A stretch of DNA of 64,000 nt. It comes from an uncultured Bacteroidales bacterium (GTDB taxonomy: Bacteria > Bacteroidota > Bacteroidia > Bacteroidales > Paludibacteraceae). The notes under the pieces were generated by a model. That model did no database searches. It saw only the letters and a list, made by a program, of their open reading frames with translations, and was not told where the DNA came from. Each line of letters starts with the position of its first letter. Position 1 is the first letter of the stretch. The stretch covers positions 1 to 64,000 of the forward strand of contig CADCBP010000006.1 of the NCBI GenBank assembly GCA_902799705.1. Reading direction: 5' to 3'. A program made the position numbers and the translations under genes. Positions 8,981 through 17,739 of the stretch are shown piece after piece.

Positions 8981-11125
8981 TTATTTGATCTCCTGCACTT
9001 TGATACCATCGCGTTCCAACAACGCATTGATGGTCGGTTCTCCGCCGCGGAAACGTTTATACAGATCCATTGCTTTCTCTGTACCACCCTTCTCCAGGAT
9101 ATTCTCACGGAAACGCTTAGCAGCTTTCTTGTCGAAGATAGTGCCGCTCTTCTTCTGTGCCTCCTTGAATACCGAGAAAGCATCCGCATCGAGCAACTCC
9201 GACCATTTATAGCTATAGTAACCTGCTGCGTATCCGCCGGAGAAGATGTGCGTAAAGGCCGTAGCCATTTGCGTACCTGGTACGTTCGGCAGTACCTGCA
9301 CTTGCTCCATTGCCTTGTCACTGAAGCGGATGACCGATTCGGTAGTACCGAGACTCTCATTGGCGGCAAACGGCTGCTCCAGGGTATGCCAGCTCATGTC
9401 GAGGTAGCCGAAGCTGAGTTGACGTACGCATGAATAAGCAGCCAGGTAAGTTTGCGAAGCATGCATCTTATCCAACAAGTCCTGCGGCAGTGTTGCGCCG
9501 GTTTTGTAATGTTTGGCGAAAGTATCGAGAAACTCTTTCTCGTCAATGAAGTTCTCATTGAACTGCGATGGCAACTCCACGAAATCACGCGGCACGTTGG
9601 TTCCGCTTTGCGAGCCATACTGGCAGCGCGTCAACATGCCGTGCAGGCCATGACCGAACTCATGCAGGAAGGTGCGTACCTCATCATAAGTGAACAATGC
9701 CGGTTTCTCCGCTGTCGGGCGTGTAAAGTTCATCACATTCACGATATGCGGACGATGGTCTTTCTTGCCTTTGATATACTGCGGCTGGAAATCGTTCATC
9801 CAGGCGCCGCCGCGCTTGCCGTCCCGCGGATGGAAGTCCGCGTAATACACAGCGAGGAACTTGCCTTTCTCGTCAAATACCTCATACGCCGTCACTTCCG
9901 GATGATACACCTGAATCTTCTTGTTTTCTTTGAATTTGATTCCATACAAGCGCTCTGCCAAGCCGAACACGCCCTTCTTCACGTTCTCCAATTCGAAATA
10001 CGGACGCAAGTCGTCATCGGAGATGTCGTATTTCTCTTTTTTGAGTTTCTTGCTGTAGTAGCTGAAGTCCCAAGGTTGCAGATGTGCGGCATAGAAGCCG
10101 TGCGCATGGGCATAATCCTCTACTTCCTTTACCTCCTCCAGCGCCGCAGGCATATACGCATCGCGCAGTTGATCCAACAACTTGTACACATTCTCGGGAG
10201 TCTCCGCCATTCGTTTATCAAGGGCCTTCACGGCATAGTTCTTTTTGCCGAAGAGTTTGGCGATTGCCAAGCGGGTATTCACGATCTCGACGATAAGCGC
10301 CGTATTATCGAATTCACCACCGATACAACGACCTGCATTCGCCATATACAACTCACGACGGATGTCACGGTTGTCCAGGTCCTGCATCACCGGACGAGTG
10401 GTCGTCGGCTTGAGGTTCAGCAACCAGCCGTCCAGTCCTTTTTTCTCCGCATTCTCACGCAGCATGGCTTTCGTGTCGTCGTTCAGGCCGGCCAACAGCG
10501 ATTCATCCGTGAGGAGCATAGTCCAGGCATTAGTTGCTTTGAGTACGTTCTGACCATACTGAAGAGTCAGTTTGCTCAGTTTGGCACTTAACTCGCGGTA
10601 CACCTCTTTGTCTTCGGGACTCAGGTTGGCGCCGTTATTGGCAAAACTATCGTATATATCCTCGAGTAACTTGTATTGCGCCTTATTCAGTTTGAGTTTG
10701 TCGCGCTGGTCATAAACGGCCTTGATACGCTTGAAGAGACCTTCGTTGAGACGAATCGTAGCGGAATACTCCGACATCTTCGGGCTCAACTCCATCTCAA
10801 TCTGCTGCAAGGTGTCGTTGGTCTCTGCGCTCGTGAGGTTATAGAAACAGCCTGCTACAATGCCTAACATCTCGCCGGAAGCCTCATATGCCTCGATTGT
10901 GTTGGCAAAAGTAGGAGCAGCAGGATTGTTGACGATATCATCGATCTCCTGCAAGCCACGCTTCATTGCCTCTTCAAAGGCAGGCATATAATGCTCCGCG
11001 TGGATCTCGTTGAACGGGTACGTGCCGTGCGGCGTCTTCCAGTTCTTGTATTCAAAGAACGGATTAGTAGCCGCAGTGGCGGCCAATACAGTGGTGGCAA
11101 GAGCCATAGTCAGTAATTTTCTCAT
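8981..11125 (-). CDS. dcp: Peptidyl-dipeptidase Dcp (M3 family oligopeptidase)
   Basis: Zinc oligopeptidase that removes dipeptides from peptide C-termini. The 714-residue protein carries the M3 motif HEFGHGLH at 488-495, followed by the distal Glu region. A Sec signal peptide is visible (MRKLLTMALATTVLAATAA), so it is exported and probably periplasmic or lipid-associated, as is common for Bacteroidota Dcp. The family substrate-binding Tyr/Gly-rich segment (SGGYAAGYYSYKWSELLDADAF) lies near 630-652. It appears monocistronic: a 16-bp direct repeat lies upstream at 11134-11168 and the bidirectional terminator at 8931-8966 downstream. Confidence 0.93.
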   Translation of the reverse strand: MRKLLTMALATTVLAATAATNPFFEYKNWKTPHGTYPFNEIHAEHYMPAFEEAMKRGLQEIDDIVNNPAAPTFANTIEAYEASGEMLGIVAGCFYNLTSAETNDTLQQIEMELSPKMSEYSATIRLNEGLFKRIKAVYDQRDKLKLNKAQYKLLEDIYDSFANNGANLSPEDKEVYRELSAKLSKLTLQYGQNVLKATNAWTMLLTDESLLAGLNDDTKAMLRENAEKKGLDGWLLNLKPTTTRPVMQDLDNRDIRRELYMANAGRCIGGEFDNTALIVEIVNTRLAIAKLFGKKNYAVKALDKRMAETPENVYKLLDQLRDAYMPAALEEVKEVEDYAHAHGFYAAHLQPWDFSYYSKKLKKEKYDISDDDLRPYFELENVKKGVFGLAERLYGIKFKENKKIQVYHPEVTAYEVFDEKGKFLAVYYADFHPRDGKRGGAWMNDFQPQYIKGKKDHRPHIVNVMNFTRPTAEKPALFTYDEVRTFLHEFGHGLHGMLTRCQYGSQSGTNVPRDFVELPSQFNENFIDEKEFLDTFAKHYKTGATLPQDLLDKMHASQTYLAAYSCVRQLSFGYLDMSWHTLEQPFAANESLGTTESVIRFSDKAMEQVQVLPNVPGTQMATAFTHIFSGGYAAGYYSYKWSELLDADAFSVFKEAQKKSGTIFDKKAAKRFRENILEKGGTEKAMDLYKRFRGGEPTINALLERDGIKVQEIK

Positions 11126-11133
11126 TTGTTTTT

Positions 11134-11168
11134 TCGATATGTCGATATACCGATATGTCGATATACCG
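11134..11168. repeat. 16-bp tandem repeat upstream of dcp
   Basis: CGATATGTCGATATAC occurs twice in tandem plus CGA. The unit is itself built of CGATAT half-repeats. It lies between the dcp start (11125) and the stop of the next leftward gene (11179), where a dcp promoter or regulator site would be expected; no clear TAnnTTTG is visible here. Confidence 0.7.
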
Positions 11169-11178
11169 AAGTTAATAT

Positions 11179-12522
11179 TTATTTTCTGCAGCGAATAAGA
11201 TTGATATCTCCGGATAACTGGTACACGCCAATCACCGACTCATCGCCGTTCTGTTTCTTCTTCTGATACGTAGCCTTAATGCCTATATATCCTGCATTCT
11301 TCGGGGCATCCGTACCCAGCGCACGCACGACATAGTAGTAGGCGCCATCAGCAGCCAGACGGCCGTTAATCGTACCATCCCACCCCTTGGCGGGATCCGT
11401 CCACTCATACACTAATTTACCCCATCGGTTATAAACCCAGCAGTGGAACTCACGCAACGAACGGTACGCTACGCGGAACTCGGCATTCGGACACGAACCG
11501 CCTGGCGTGAAGAAATTCGGTACGGCCAGATAGGACTCTGAGATATTGACAATCATCGACATCGAGTCGGTCACACATTGCTGGTTGCTTACCGCACATA
11601 CCACACGGTAACTACCCGGTTCGGAGAAGATATAGCGTATATCCTTGTCATTTCGCGTAGCGATGACTTCGGACGCCTTGTATATCGTCCATCGGTAGAA
11701 CTGCACCGCGGGAGTCGGGTTCGTATAGAAAGCGACCTCCAGGGCACCACTATAGTCCTCCAACGTCGTAGCAGTAATGATATCCTGACGCGTCGGACGA
11801 TTCAACTCATTGCTCTTCTCTCCCTCTTTTCCGCGTGCCACAGCCAAAGAAGTCAGTTGCATAGCCACTGCCGTCACATCGTCTTCCACCAGTTCTCCTG
11901 CTACGCATGCAGGAGCCAAACCCAAGGTCTCACGGATATCGGTATCGTAGCATAGCTGAACAGGCGTTGCGGTAAACATCGCCGGCAGGCGCACTGCCTC
12001 GGACAAGGTTACCGTCGTCAAAACGGCTGAATCTGCCCATTCGGTACCATTCCACGCCAGCGCGGTATATTCTACCGAGCAGTTGCGTTTATACGTACCC
12101 CGTGTCCCATTACGCCGGATATAGGTGTAGGGATTCACATCGCCGGTGATACGCAGAATGGTGTTATCACAATTGGCATCAACCGTCATTTGCAATGCCG
12201 ACGTCTGGCAACGGAACACATAGAACGGACTGTATTCCACCCCGTTTTTGACGATGTAATACCCGCCATCATCGGGATAGAAATCTTCCGATCCGGTTTG
12301 AACCGGTGTGCCTGTCGCCGTAGAATACCAATCCACCTCTCCGATTAACGACTGTACATGTATCTCATTGGCGAAAAAGAACAAAGTATCCGCGCCATCG
12401 ACTTCGTGGGCGCCGGTACACCTTATATTCATCGGCAGCGCGTAGGAAGGTGAAAAATGAAGAATGAAAAATGAAAGGATGAGTAATCCCAACCATTCAT
12501 TATATGTCTTTTTTCCTTTCAT
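11179..12522 (-). CDS. Secreted protein with PKD-like region and T9SS type-B sorting domain
   Basis: Cell-surface or secreted protein of 447 residues exported by the type IX secretion system. It starts with a signal peptide (hydrophobic LGLLILSFFILHF, cleavage after SYA). A PKD/Ig-like segment lies at ~265-330. The C-terminal ~90 residues match the gliding-motility-associated C-terminal domain: VPNFFTPGGSCPN, then FHCWVYNRWGKLVYEW, GWDGTINGR, AADGAYYYVVRA and a final GDINLIR. The middle has no recognised enzyme domain. Part of the signal peptide is encoded by heptamer repeat DNA (12447-12474). It starts 16 bp after serA on the same strand, so it could be read from the ser operon. Confidence 0.85.
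   Translation of the reverse strand: MKGKKTYNEWLGLLILSFFILHFSPSYALPMNIRCTGAHEVDGADTLFFFANEIHVQSLIGEVDWYSTATGTPVQTGSEDFYPDDGGYYIVKNGVEYSPFYVFRCQTSALQMTVDANCDNTILRITGDVNPYTYIRRNGTRGTYKRNCSVEYTALAWNGTEWADSAVLTTVTLSEAVRLPAMFTATPVQLCYDTDIRETLGLAPACVAGELVEDDVTAVAMQLTSLAVARGKEGEKSNELNRPTRQDIITATTLEDYSGALEVAFYTNPTPAVQFYRWTIYKASEVIATRNDKDIRYIFSEPGSYRVVCAVSNQQCVTDSMSMIVNISESYLAVPNFFTPGGSCPNAEFRVAYRSLREFHCWVYNRWGKLVYEWTDPAKGWDGTINGRLAADGAYYYVVRALGTDAPKNAGYIGIKATYQKKKQNGDESVIGVYQLSGDINLIRCRK
12447..12474. repeat. Heptamer repeat inside a signal-peptide coding sequence
   Basis: Four consecutive 7-mers of the form AARRTGA (AAGGTGA, AAAATGA, AGAATGA, AAAATGA). On the coding strand they encode most of the hydrophobic core SFFILHFS of the T9SS type-B protein. 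Confidence 0.65.
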
Positions 12523-12537
12523 TTTTCTGCTTTCAAT

Positions 12538-13458
12538 TTATTTGTTAACCTGGAAGCGTGTATTACCATTTTTGATGAAGTCCACGATCTGCTTTGCCGC
12601 TGCAATACCGGCATTGATGTTGGCTTCTGCCGTCTGTGCACCCATCTTCTTCGGGGTTGCGAAGTAGCGTCCTTCAAAAAGTGTACGGAACTTCGCATCC
12701 GCAATAGGCATAATATCAGTCATGTACTTCAAGTCAGTACGCTCCTGCAGCAGAGCGATCAGCCCTTCCTCGTCAATCACTTCCTTGCGTGCGGTGTTCA
12801 CAAGCACACCACCCTTCGGCATGAGGTTGACGAGATCATGGTTGATGCTGTTTTTGGTCTCTGCGGTAGCGGGAATATGCAGACTAACAATGTCGCAAGT
12901 TTTGTATAATTCCTCTGCGCTATGAACGGGTTTTACGTTAGCGGCTGTCATCGCCTCGTCCGGGCAATACGCATCGTAGGCATAGACATCCATTCCGAAG
13001 CCCTGCGCGATGCGCGCCACGTTGCGACCGACATTACCAAAGGCATGAATACCGAGTTTCTTGCCTTTGAGTTCGGTTCCGCTTGTGCCGTTGTAGAAAT
13101 TACGCACGGCATAGACCATCAGACCCAATGCCAGTTCCGCCACGGCATTACTATTCTGTCCCGGTGTGTTCATTGCCACCACCTTGTGGGCGGTAGCGGC
13201 ATCGAGGTCGATGTTATCGTATCCGGCACCGGCACGAACCACGATCTTCAGTTGCTTGGCGGCATCCAACACTGCAGCATCCACCACATCCGAACGGATG
13301 ATGAGTGCGTCTGCATCAGACACAGCGTCTAACAACTGCTGTTTGTCTGTATATTTCTCGAGCAGCGCGAGTTCATAACCTGCGCCCTCCACCACTTCGC
13401 GAATACCGTCAACGGCCACTTTCGCGAAGGGTTTTTCTGTTGCTACTAATACTTTCAT
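12538..13458 (-). CDS. serA: D-3-phosphoglycerate dehydrogenase (short form)
   Basis: First enzyme of serine synthesis: 3-phosphoglycerate to 3-phosphohydroxypyruvate with NAD+. The ATG at 13458 gives MKVLVATEKPFAKVAV; the frame remains open upstream but that part is not family-like. The 306-residue protein has the 2-hydroxyacid dehydrogenase fold: an N-terminal substrate domain, Rossmann motif GIHAFGNVGRNVARIA near 147-162, and Arg (VNTARKEVID) and His/Glu catalytic regions. It lacks the C-terminal ACT domain of long SerA, so serine feedback through ACT is not expected. It lies 92 bp downstream of serC in the same direction. Confidence 0.92.
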   Translation of the reverse strand: MKVLVATEKPFAKVAVDGIREVVEGAGYELALLEKYTDKQQLLDAVSDADALIIRSDVVDAAVLDAAKQLKIVVRAGAGYDNIDLDAATAHKVVAMNTPGQNSNAVAELALGLMVYAVRNFYNGTSGTELKGKKLGIHAFGNVGRNVARIAQGFGMDVYAYDAYCPDEAMTAANVKPVHSAEELYKTCDIVSLHIPATAETKNSINHDLVNLMPKGGVLVNTARKEVIDEEGLIALLQERTDLKYMTDIMPIADAKFRTLFEGRYFATPKKMGAQTAEANINAGIAAAKQIVDFIKNGNTRFQVNK

Positions 13459-13550
13459 AGGTTTAATCAATGTAGTGAGTTCTATAGTCTTGCCCGTAGA
13501 AGTCGGTATCCGATGCCGATCCGTAGGTAAAATATAAGAGTAACCCATAA

Positions 13551-14630
13551 TTAGTGTAATTTCTCGTATTCTTTGATACAATCAACAAGTGCTTGCACGC
13601 CCTCAAGGTCCATGGCGTTATAGCAGCTCGCGCGGAAACCGCCTACCAAGCGGTGACCCTTGATACCTACCATACCCTTGGCAGTAGCAAACTTGAAGAA
13701 GTCATCTTGCAGGTCCTCAAAGCCCGGTTTGAAGACGAAGCAGATATTCATGCGGCTGCGATCTTCTTTCTTCGAGATGGTCGGCATGAACAACTTCGAC
13801 TCGTCCAGGCATTTATATAACAAGTCTGCTTTCGCCTTGTTACGTGCCTCGACCCACTTCACACCACCGTTCGCTTTCAACCAACGAAGGGTTAACACAG
13901 CCGTATAAACCGGCAATACAGGAGGCGTGTTGAACATCGAACCACCTTCGATATGCGTCTGGTAATTCAGCATCGTCGGTATATAACGGCTCACCTTACC
14001 GAGGCAACTCTCTTTGATGATGACAAAGGTCACACCGGCCGGCGCGAGGTTCTTCTGCGCACCGCCGTAGATGATATCGTACTGGCTCACGTCGATCGGA
14101 CGGCTCAGGATATCCGAACTCATGTCGGCTACCAAAGGCACATTGCCTTTCTTGCGATAGATCTCCGCGAGTTTCTCATCGTTGATCTCGGTACCGAAGA
14201 TGGTATTGTTGGTCGTGATATGGAAATAATCTGCATCCTGAGGAATCTCATAGTCCGTCGGGATTGAATCCGTACTGGCAGCCACTTCCACTACCTCACC
14301 GAAGCCCTTTGCCTCTTTGAGTGCTTTCTTCGACCATACGCCGGTATTCAGGTAAGCCGCTTTCTTCTCCAGAAGGTTGAACGGAACCATGCAGAACTGC
14401 AGGCTCGCACCGCCACCGAGGAAGAGTACGCGATAGCCATCCGGAATATTAAGAAGCTCTTTCATCAGGGCCTCTGCCTCATCCATAACAGGTTGGAAAT
14501 ACTTCGCGCGGTGCGAAATCTCCAGTACCGACAAGCCTTCACCCTGAAAATCAATGACAGCCTCTGCGGTTTGTTTGATTACTTCTTGCGGGAGAATACT
14601 CGGACCCGCATTAAAATTGTACTTTTTCAT
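13551..14630 (-). CDS. serC: Phosphoserine aminotransferase
   Basis: PLP enzyme converting 3-phosphohydroxypyruvate and glutamate to phosphoserine; it can also serve vitamin B6 synthesis, and pdxA is elsewhere in this window. The start [17 protein letters not shown] is the canonical SerC N-terminus. Other marks are [15 protein letters not shown], the PLP-lysine region [14 protein letters not shown] (~193-206) and a C-terminal [15 protein letters not shown]. At 359 residues it is the usual length. It forms a two-gene serine operon with serA. Confidence 0.95.
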   Translation of the reverse strand: MKKYNFNAGPSILPQEVIKQTAEAVIDFQGEGLSVLEISHRAKYFQPVMDEAEALMKELLNIPDGYRVLFLGGGASLQFCMVPFNLLEKKAAYLNTGVWSKKALKEAKGFGEVVEVAASTDSIPTDYEIPQDADYFHITTNNTIFGTEINDEKLAEIYRKKGNVPLVADMSSDILSRPIDVSQYDIIYGGAQKNLAPAGVTFVIIKESCLGKVSRYIPTMLNYQTHIEGGSMFNTPPVLPVYTAVLTLRWLKANGGVKWVEARNKAKADLLYKCLDESKLFMPTISKKEDRSRMNICFVFKPGFEDLQDDFFKFATAKGMVGIKGHRLVGGFRASCYNAMDLEGVQALVDCIKEYEKLH

Positions 14631-14719
14631 ATTTTTTTTGATTAAGGATCGTTCACTTTGTTCACTAAAGGAATAAAGAGTAAAGAAGCGGTCTTTATTC
14701 TTTTAGCCCATAGGGCGGT

Positions 14720-16393
14720 CTATTTCAACATATAATGTTTATTATTCCATGCTGTAGAGTGTACGTGCGGCAACTCGATGATACCTTCTTTATGCTGTTT
14801 GCCTTGGGCAAGGTGTAGTGCCATCGCGACAGCTGCGAGATCATCTGATGGCTGATGCAGGTCTGAAACGGCTGAAGGCTGAGCCTGCGGCAAGTATTGA
14901 CGCAATTTCTCCGGCACTTCTTTGCCGGCTTTCTGCATTCTTTCAGCGAGGTCTTTGTTGAACTGCTCTTTTGCCAAACCGGATTTGTACTCGCGGTATT
15001 GCTTCTCGTGCATAGCGAACTCGAACAACTCTTCGTCGTCTTGTCCGCGGTCCCAACCGAGTTCTTTCATCTCTTTGATGTACTGCGGCAGCACGTCCGG
15101 ATACAGTTTCTGCGGGTCGTCCGTATAGAACTCGAAACCTTTCTCTTTGGCCAGTTCGATGATCTCGGAAGCCAGTGTTCCGGGCAGTTTGCCGGACTTG
15201 CCGAGGATCATGCCCCACATCGCCGGATCCATACGCGTGAAAGGTTTCTCGCCCATTGAGCGGCTGAAGATATTCATCAACGCGGCGTTCTTCACATATT
15301 GGCTGAACGGCGTTACCAGACACGGAGTACCGAGCATCGGCCACACGCGTTGCACTTCCTGGAAGAGTTCCACCAGCAGTTCGTCCTCACTCAGTTCTTT
15401 CTCGCCGCGCTTCTTGAGGTTGGCGTTGATAGCGGCATGCAAGCCCTTCAGGTCAGCCATGAGACTACCCATCATGCCACCCGGCAGGCCGCAACCTACG
15501 AGCAGAGAGGTCATCTTGCTGTTACGCGGATCGATCCAGTAGCCGAGGAAGTCATCAATGAACTCCTGCGTGAGTTTACGCGCTTGCATATAGGCCTTCA
15601 TATTGATATCCTTCACTAAGAATCCGGCCTCGCGCAGCATAGCCTGAATGGTTATCACATCCGGGTGAACCATACCCCATGACAGCGGCTCTATCGCCAC
15701 GTCGAGCACGTCACAGCCGGCTTTGGCTACTTCCAGCATCGAAGCGACACTGAAGCCCGGTCCTGTATGACCATGGTATTGGATGATGATATCGGGATGT
15801 TTGGCCTTGATAGCCGCTACAATCTTTCCTAACATCGTCGGACGGCCGATACCAGCCATGTCCTTCAGACAAATCTCTTGCGCACCACCTTCTATTAGTT
15901 GCTCCGCAAGGTTAACATAATACTCTACGGTATGAACCGGCGAGTACGTCATACACATCGTTGCCTGCGCGGTCATGCCGGCTTCTTTCGCCCATTTGAT
16001 AGACGGAATGATATTTCGCGGGTCGTTCAGACCGCAGAAAATACGGGTGATATCTACACCTTGCGCGTGCTTTACCTTATACATCAGTTTACGCACGTCC
16101 GCAGGCACGGGATTCATGCGCAGCGCGTTCAGACCGCGGTCCAACATGTGGGTCTTGATGCCCGCTTCATTGAACGGTTTGGTGAACGTACGCACCGCCT
16201 GATTCGGGTTCTCTCCGTACAACAAGTTCACTTGTTCACTCGCACCGCCGTTGGTCTCCACGCGGTCAAAACACCCCATGTCAATAATGACGGGCGCAAC
16301 GCGCGCCAGTTGGTCCTTTCGCGGAACATACTTACCGCTACTCTGCCACATGTCGCGGTACACCAGACTAAATTGAATTTCTTTTTTGCTCAT
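14720..16393 (-). CDS. Pyruvate/oxaloacetate carboxyltransferase (decarboxylase alpha-like) without biotin domain
   Basis: Carboxyltransferase subunit of a biotin-dependent carboxylase or Na+-pumping oxaloacetate decarboxylase. Residues ~1-300 form the HMGL-like TIM barrel: RDMWQSSGK, METNGGA-type metal-site region (DRVETNGGA), CLKDMAG near 186 and the metal-binding HGHTGPG near 219. The conserved carboxylase (PYC_OADA) domain follows to ~480. The protein ends without a biotinyl AMKM motif, so the biotin carrier must be a separate protein not in this window. In Bacteroidota this enzyme works in C4 metabolism. The upstream gap to the DUF2130 gene is 19 bp. Confidence 0.88.
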   Translation of the reverse strand: MSKKEIQFSLVYRDMWQSSGKYVPRKDQLARVAPVIIDMGCFDRVETNGGASEQVNLLYGENPNQAVRTFTKPFNEAGIKTHMLDRGLNALRMNPVPADVRKLMYKVKHAQGVDITRIFCGLNDPRNIIPSIKWAKEAGMTAQATMCMTYSPVHTVEYYVNLAEQLIEGGAQEICLKDMAGIGRPTMLGKIVAAIKAKHPDIIIQYHGHTGPGFSVASMLEVAKAGCDVLDVAIEPLSWGMVHPDVITIQAMLREAGFLVKDINMKAYMQARKLTQEFIDDFLGYWIDPRNSKMTSLLVGCGLPGGMMGSLMADLKGLHAAINANLKKRGEKELSEDELLVELFQEVQRVWPMLGTPCLVTPFSQYVKNAALMNIFSRSMGEKPFTRMDPAMWGMILGKSGKLPGTLASEIIELAKEKGFEFYTDDPQKLYPDVLPQYIKEMKELGWDRGQDDEELFEFAMHEKQYREYKSGLAKEQFNKDLAERMQKAGKEVPEKLRQYLPQAQPSAVSDLHQPSDDLAAVAMALHLAQGKQHKEGIIELPHVHSTAWNNKHYMLK

Positions 16394-16412
16394 ATATTTT
16401 TCTTTTCACTTA

Positions 16413-17591
16413 TCACTTTTTGATTTCGTCAAACTTCGCCTTCATTGTCGGATTGCCGTACGTCAGGCGTTTGATGGTTACGTCCTGCAGTTTCTTGTCT
16501 GCGGCGTTGAGGTTGTCGCCTGACTTGACGAGGTTCTCGCGCACCTTGGTCAGGTGGGCGATAGTCTTGTCTATCTCATCGATGGCATCGGCAAAACGCT
16601 CATTGGCCAGCCGCACATTGCGGGTGAAGCCGTCCTTGAATGCCGTCAGTTTCTCCTCGAAATTGGTTACGTCTATCTGCTGTGCTTTGACGAGCGCCAG
16701 TTCGCGCTTGGCGTCTAAACTCTTGCGGTTAGCCTGGCACAGCAACGTGATGAGCGGCACGAAGAACTGCGGACGGATGACATACATCTTCTCAAACCGA
16801 TGGTTCATATCCACAATACCGCCGTTGTACAGATCACTCTCCGGCTCGAGCATGGAGACGAGTACCGCATACTCGCAGTTTTTCTTCTTGCGGTCCGCGT
16901 CCAGTTTGGCAAGAAAATCTTCGTTCTTATGCTTGGTGGCCGTCTCGTCGTTCTCGTTCTTCATCTCGAACATGATGGATATATACTCCACTCCGTCGTC
17001 ACTCTTGTCACGGAAGACGAAATCGCCTTTGGTACCCTCCACCACTTCGTTGTCTTTCTCGAAATAGGCATTCGGGAAGAGCGGCCGGATACGGGCGAAC
17101 TCCGTAGCGCAATGCTGCTCCAATGTCTCGCCAACCATTTTCGTGGACAGGCGCAGTTTCATATCTTTGTAATAAGCCACCTGCTCCTGCATCGCTTTCA
17201 ACTGTTCGGTCATCTGTGTGCGCAGAGTTGACAATTCCTGGTCTTTCTTGAGGTACTCTTCCGTTGCTTTCTGCCTTACCTGCGCCACCGCCAGCTGTTT
17301 CTGTTGCTCCGCATTCGCGATCTGAGTCTGCAAAGACTGCAGCACTTGCTCTTTAGCCTGCAACTGCTGGTTGAATTGCTGCTCGCGACGCAGTTGCTCC
17401 GCTTGCAGACGCGCCTCCTCGACGGCTTTCTCCGCTTGTATACGCGCTTGCTGCGTCTGCTCCAACTCATGTATGCGGCGCGACAACTCGGTCTCGAACT
17501 CACTGTTCTTGACCTGACTGAGCAACAACGCATAATCCGCCTCGTCAACGGTGAACGTACTGCCACATTTGGGACATTTTAACTCTTTCAT
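16413..17591 (-). CDS. DUF2130 protein with zinc ribbon and coiled coil
   Basis: Conserved protein of 392 residues of unknown function. It starts with a zinc ribbon-like knuckle (CPKCGSTF). A long Gln/Glu/Arg-rich coiled coil covers ~30-150. The DUF2130 domain (~160-300) contains FVFRDKSDDGVEYISIMFEMKNE and DADRKKKNCEYAVLVSM, which resembles a restriction-endonuclease-like fold; that is a family-level inference. Its own promoter lies at 17615-17646, divergent from glyS. Confidence 0.85.
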   Translation of the reverse strand: MKELKCPKCGSTFTVDEADYALLLSQVKNSEFETELSRRIHELEQTQQARIQAEKAVEEARLQAEQLRREQQFNQQLQAKEQVLQSLQTQIANAEQQKQLAVAQVRQKATEEYLKKDQELSTLRTQMTEQLKAMQEQVAYYKDMKLRLSTKMVGETLEQHCATEFARIRPLFPNAYFEKDNEVVEGTKGDFVFRDKSDDGVEYISIMFEMKNENDETATKHKNEDFLAKLDADRKKKNCEYAVLVSMLEPESDLYNGGIVDMNHRFEKMYVIRPQFFVPLITLLCQANRKSLDAKRELALVKAQQIDVTNFEEKLTAFKDGFTRNVRLANERFADAIDEIDKTIAHLTKVRENLVKSGDNLNAADKKLQDVTIKRLTYGNPTMKAKFDEIKK

Positions 17592-17614
17592 TTATTTCAC
17601 ACACTTTTGCGGCG

Positions 17615-17646
17615 CAAAAGTACTGAAAAATTCTGACATACGCAAG
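17615..17646 (-). promoter_or_regulatory. Promoter for the DUF2130 gene
   Basis: On the minus strand, CTTG (17646-17643), 20-bp spacer, TACTTTTG (17622-17615), followed by CGCCGC. Confidence 0.75.
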
Positions 17647-17670
17647 AAAATGCAAGAAAATTTTATTTTA

Positions 17671-17702
17671 TTTGCACATATGCAAAAAATGTCGTATCTT
17701 TG
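17671..17702 (+). promoter_or_regulatory. Promoter for glyS
   Basis: TTTG at 17671-17674, 20-bp spacer, TATCTTTG at 17695-17702, followed by TAGCCG. It lies 25 bp from the divergent DUF2130 promoter. Confidence 0.85.
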
Positions 17703-17739
17703 TAGCCGTTTTTGTTTTGAATACTAAATTACATGTAAT

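Noticed and set aside
9452..10591. 379-residue plus-strand frame opposite dcp
   Set aside because: Shadow of dcp, which has the full M3 motif and a signal peptide.
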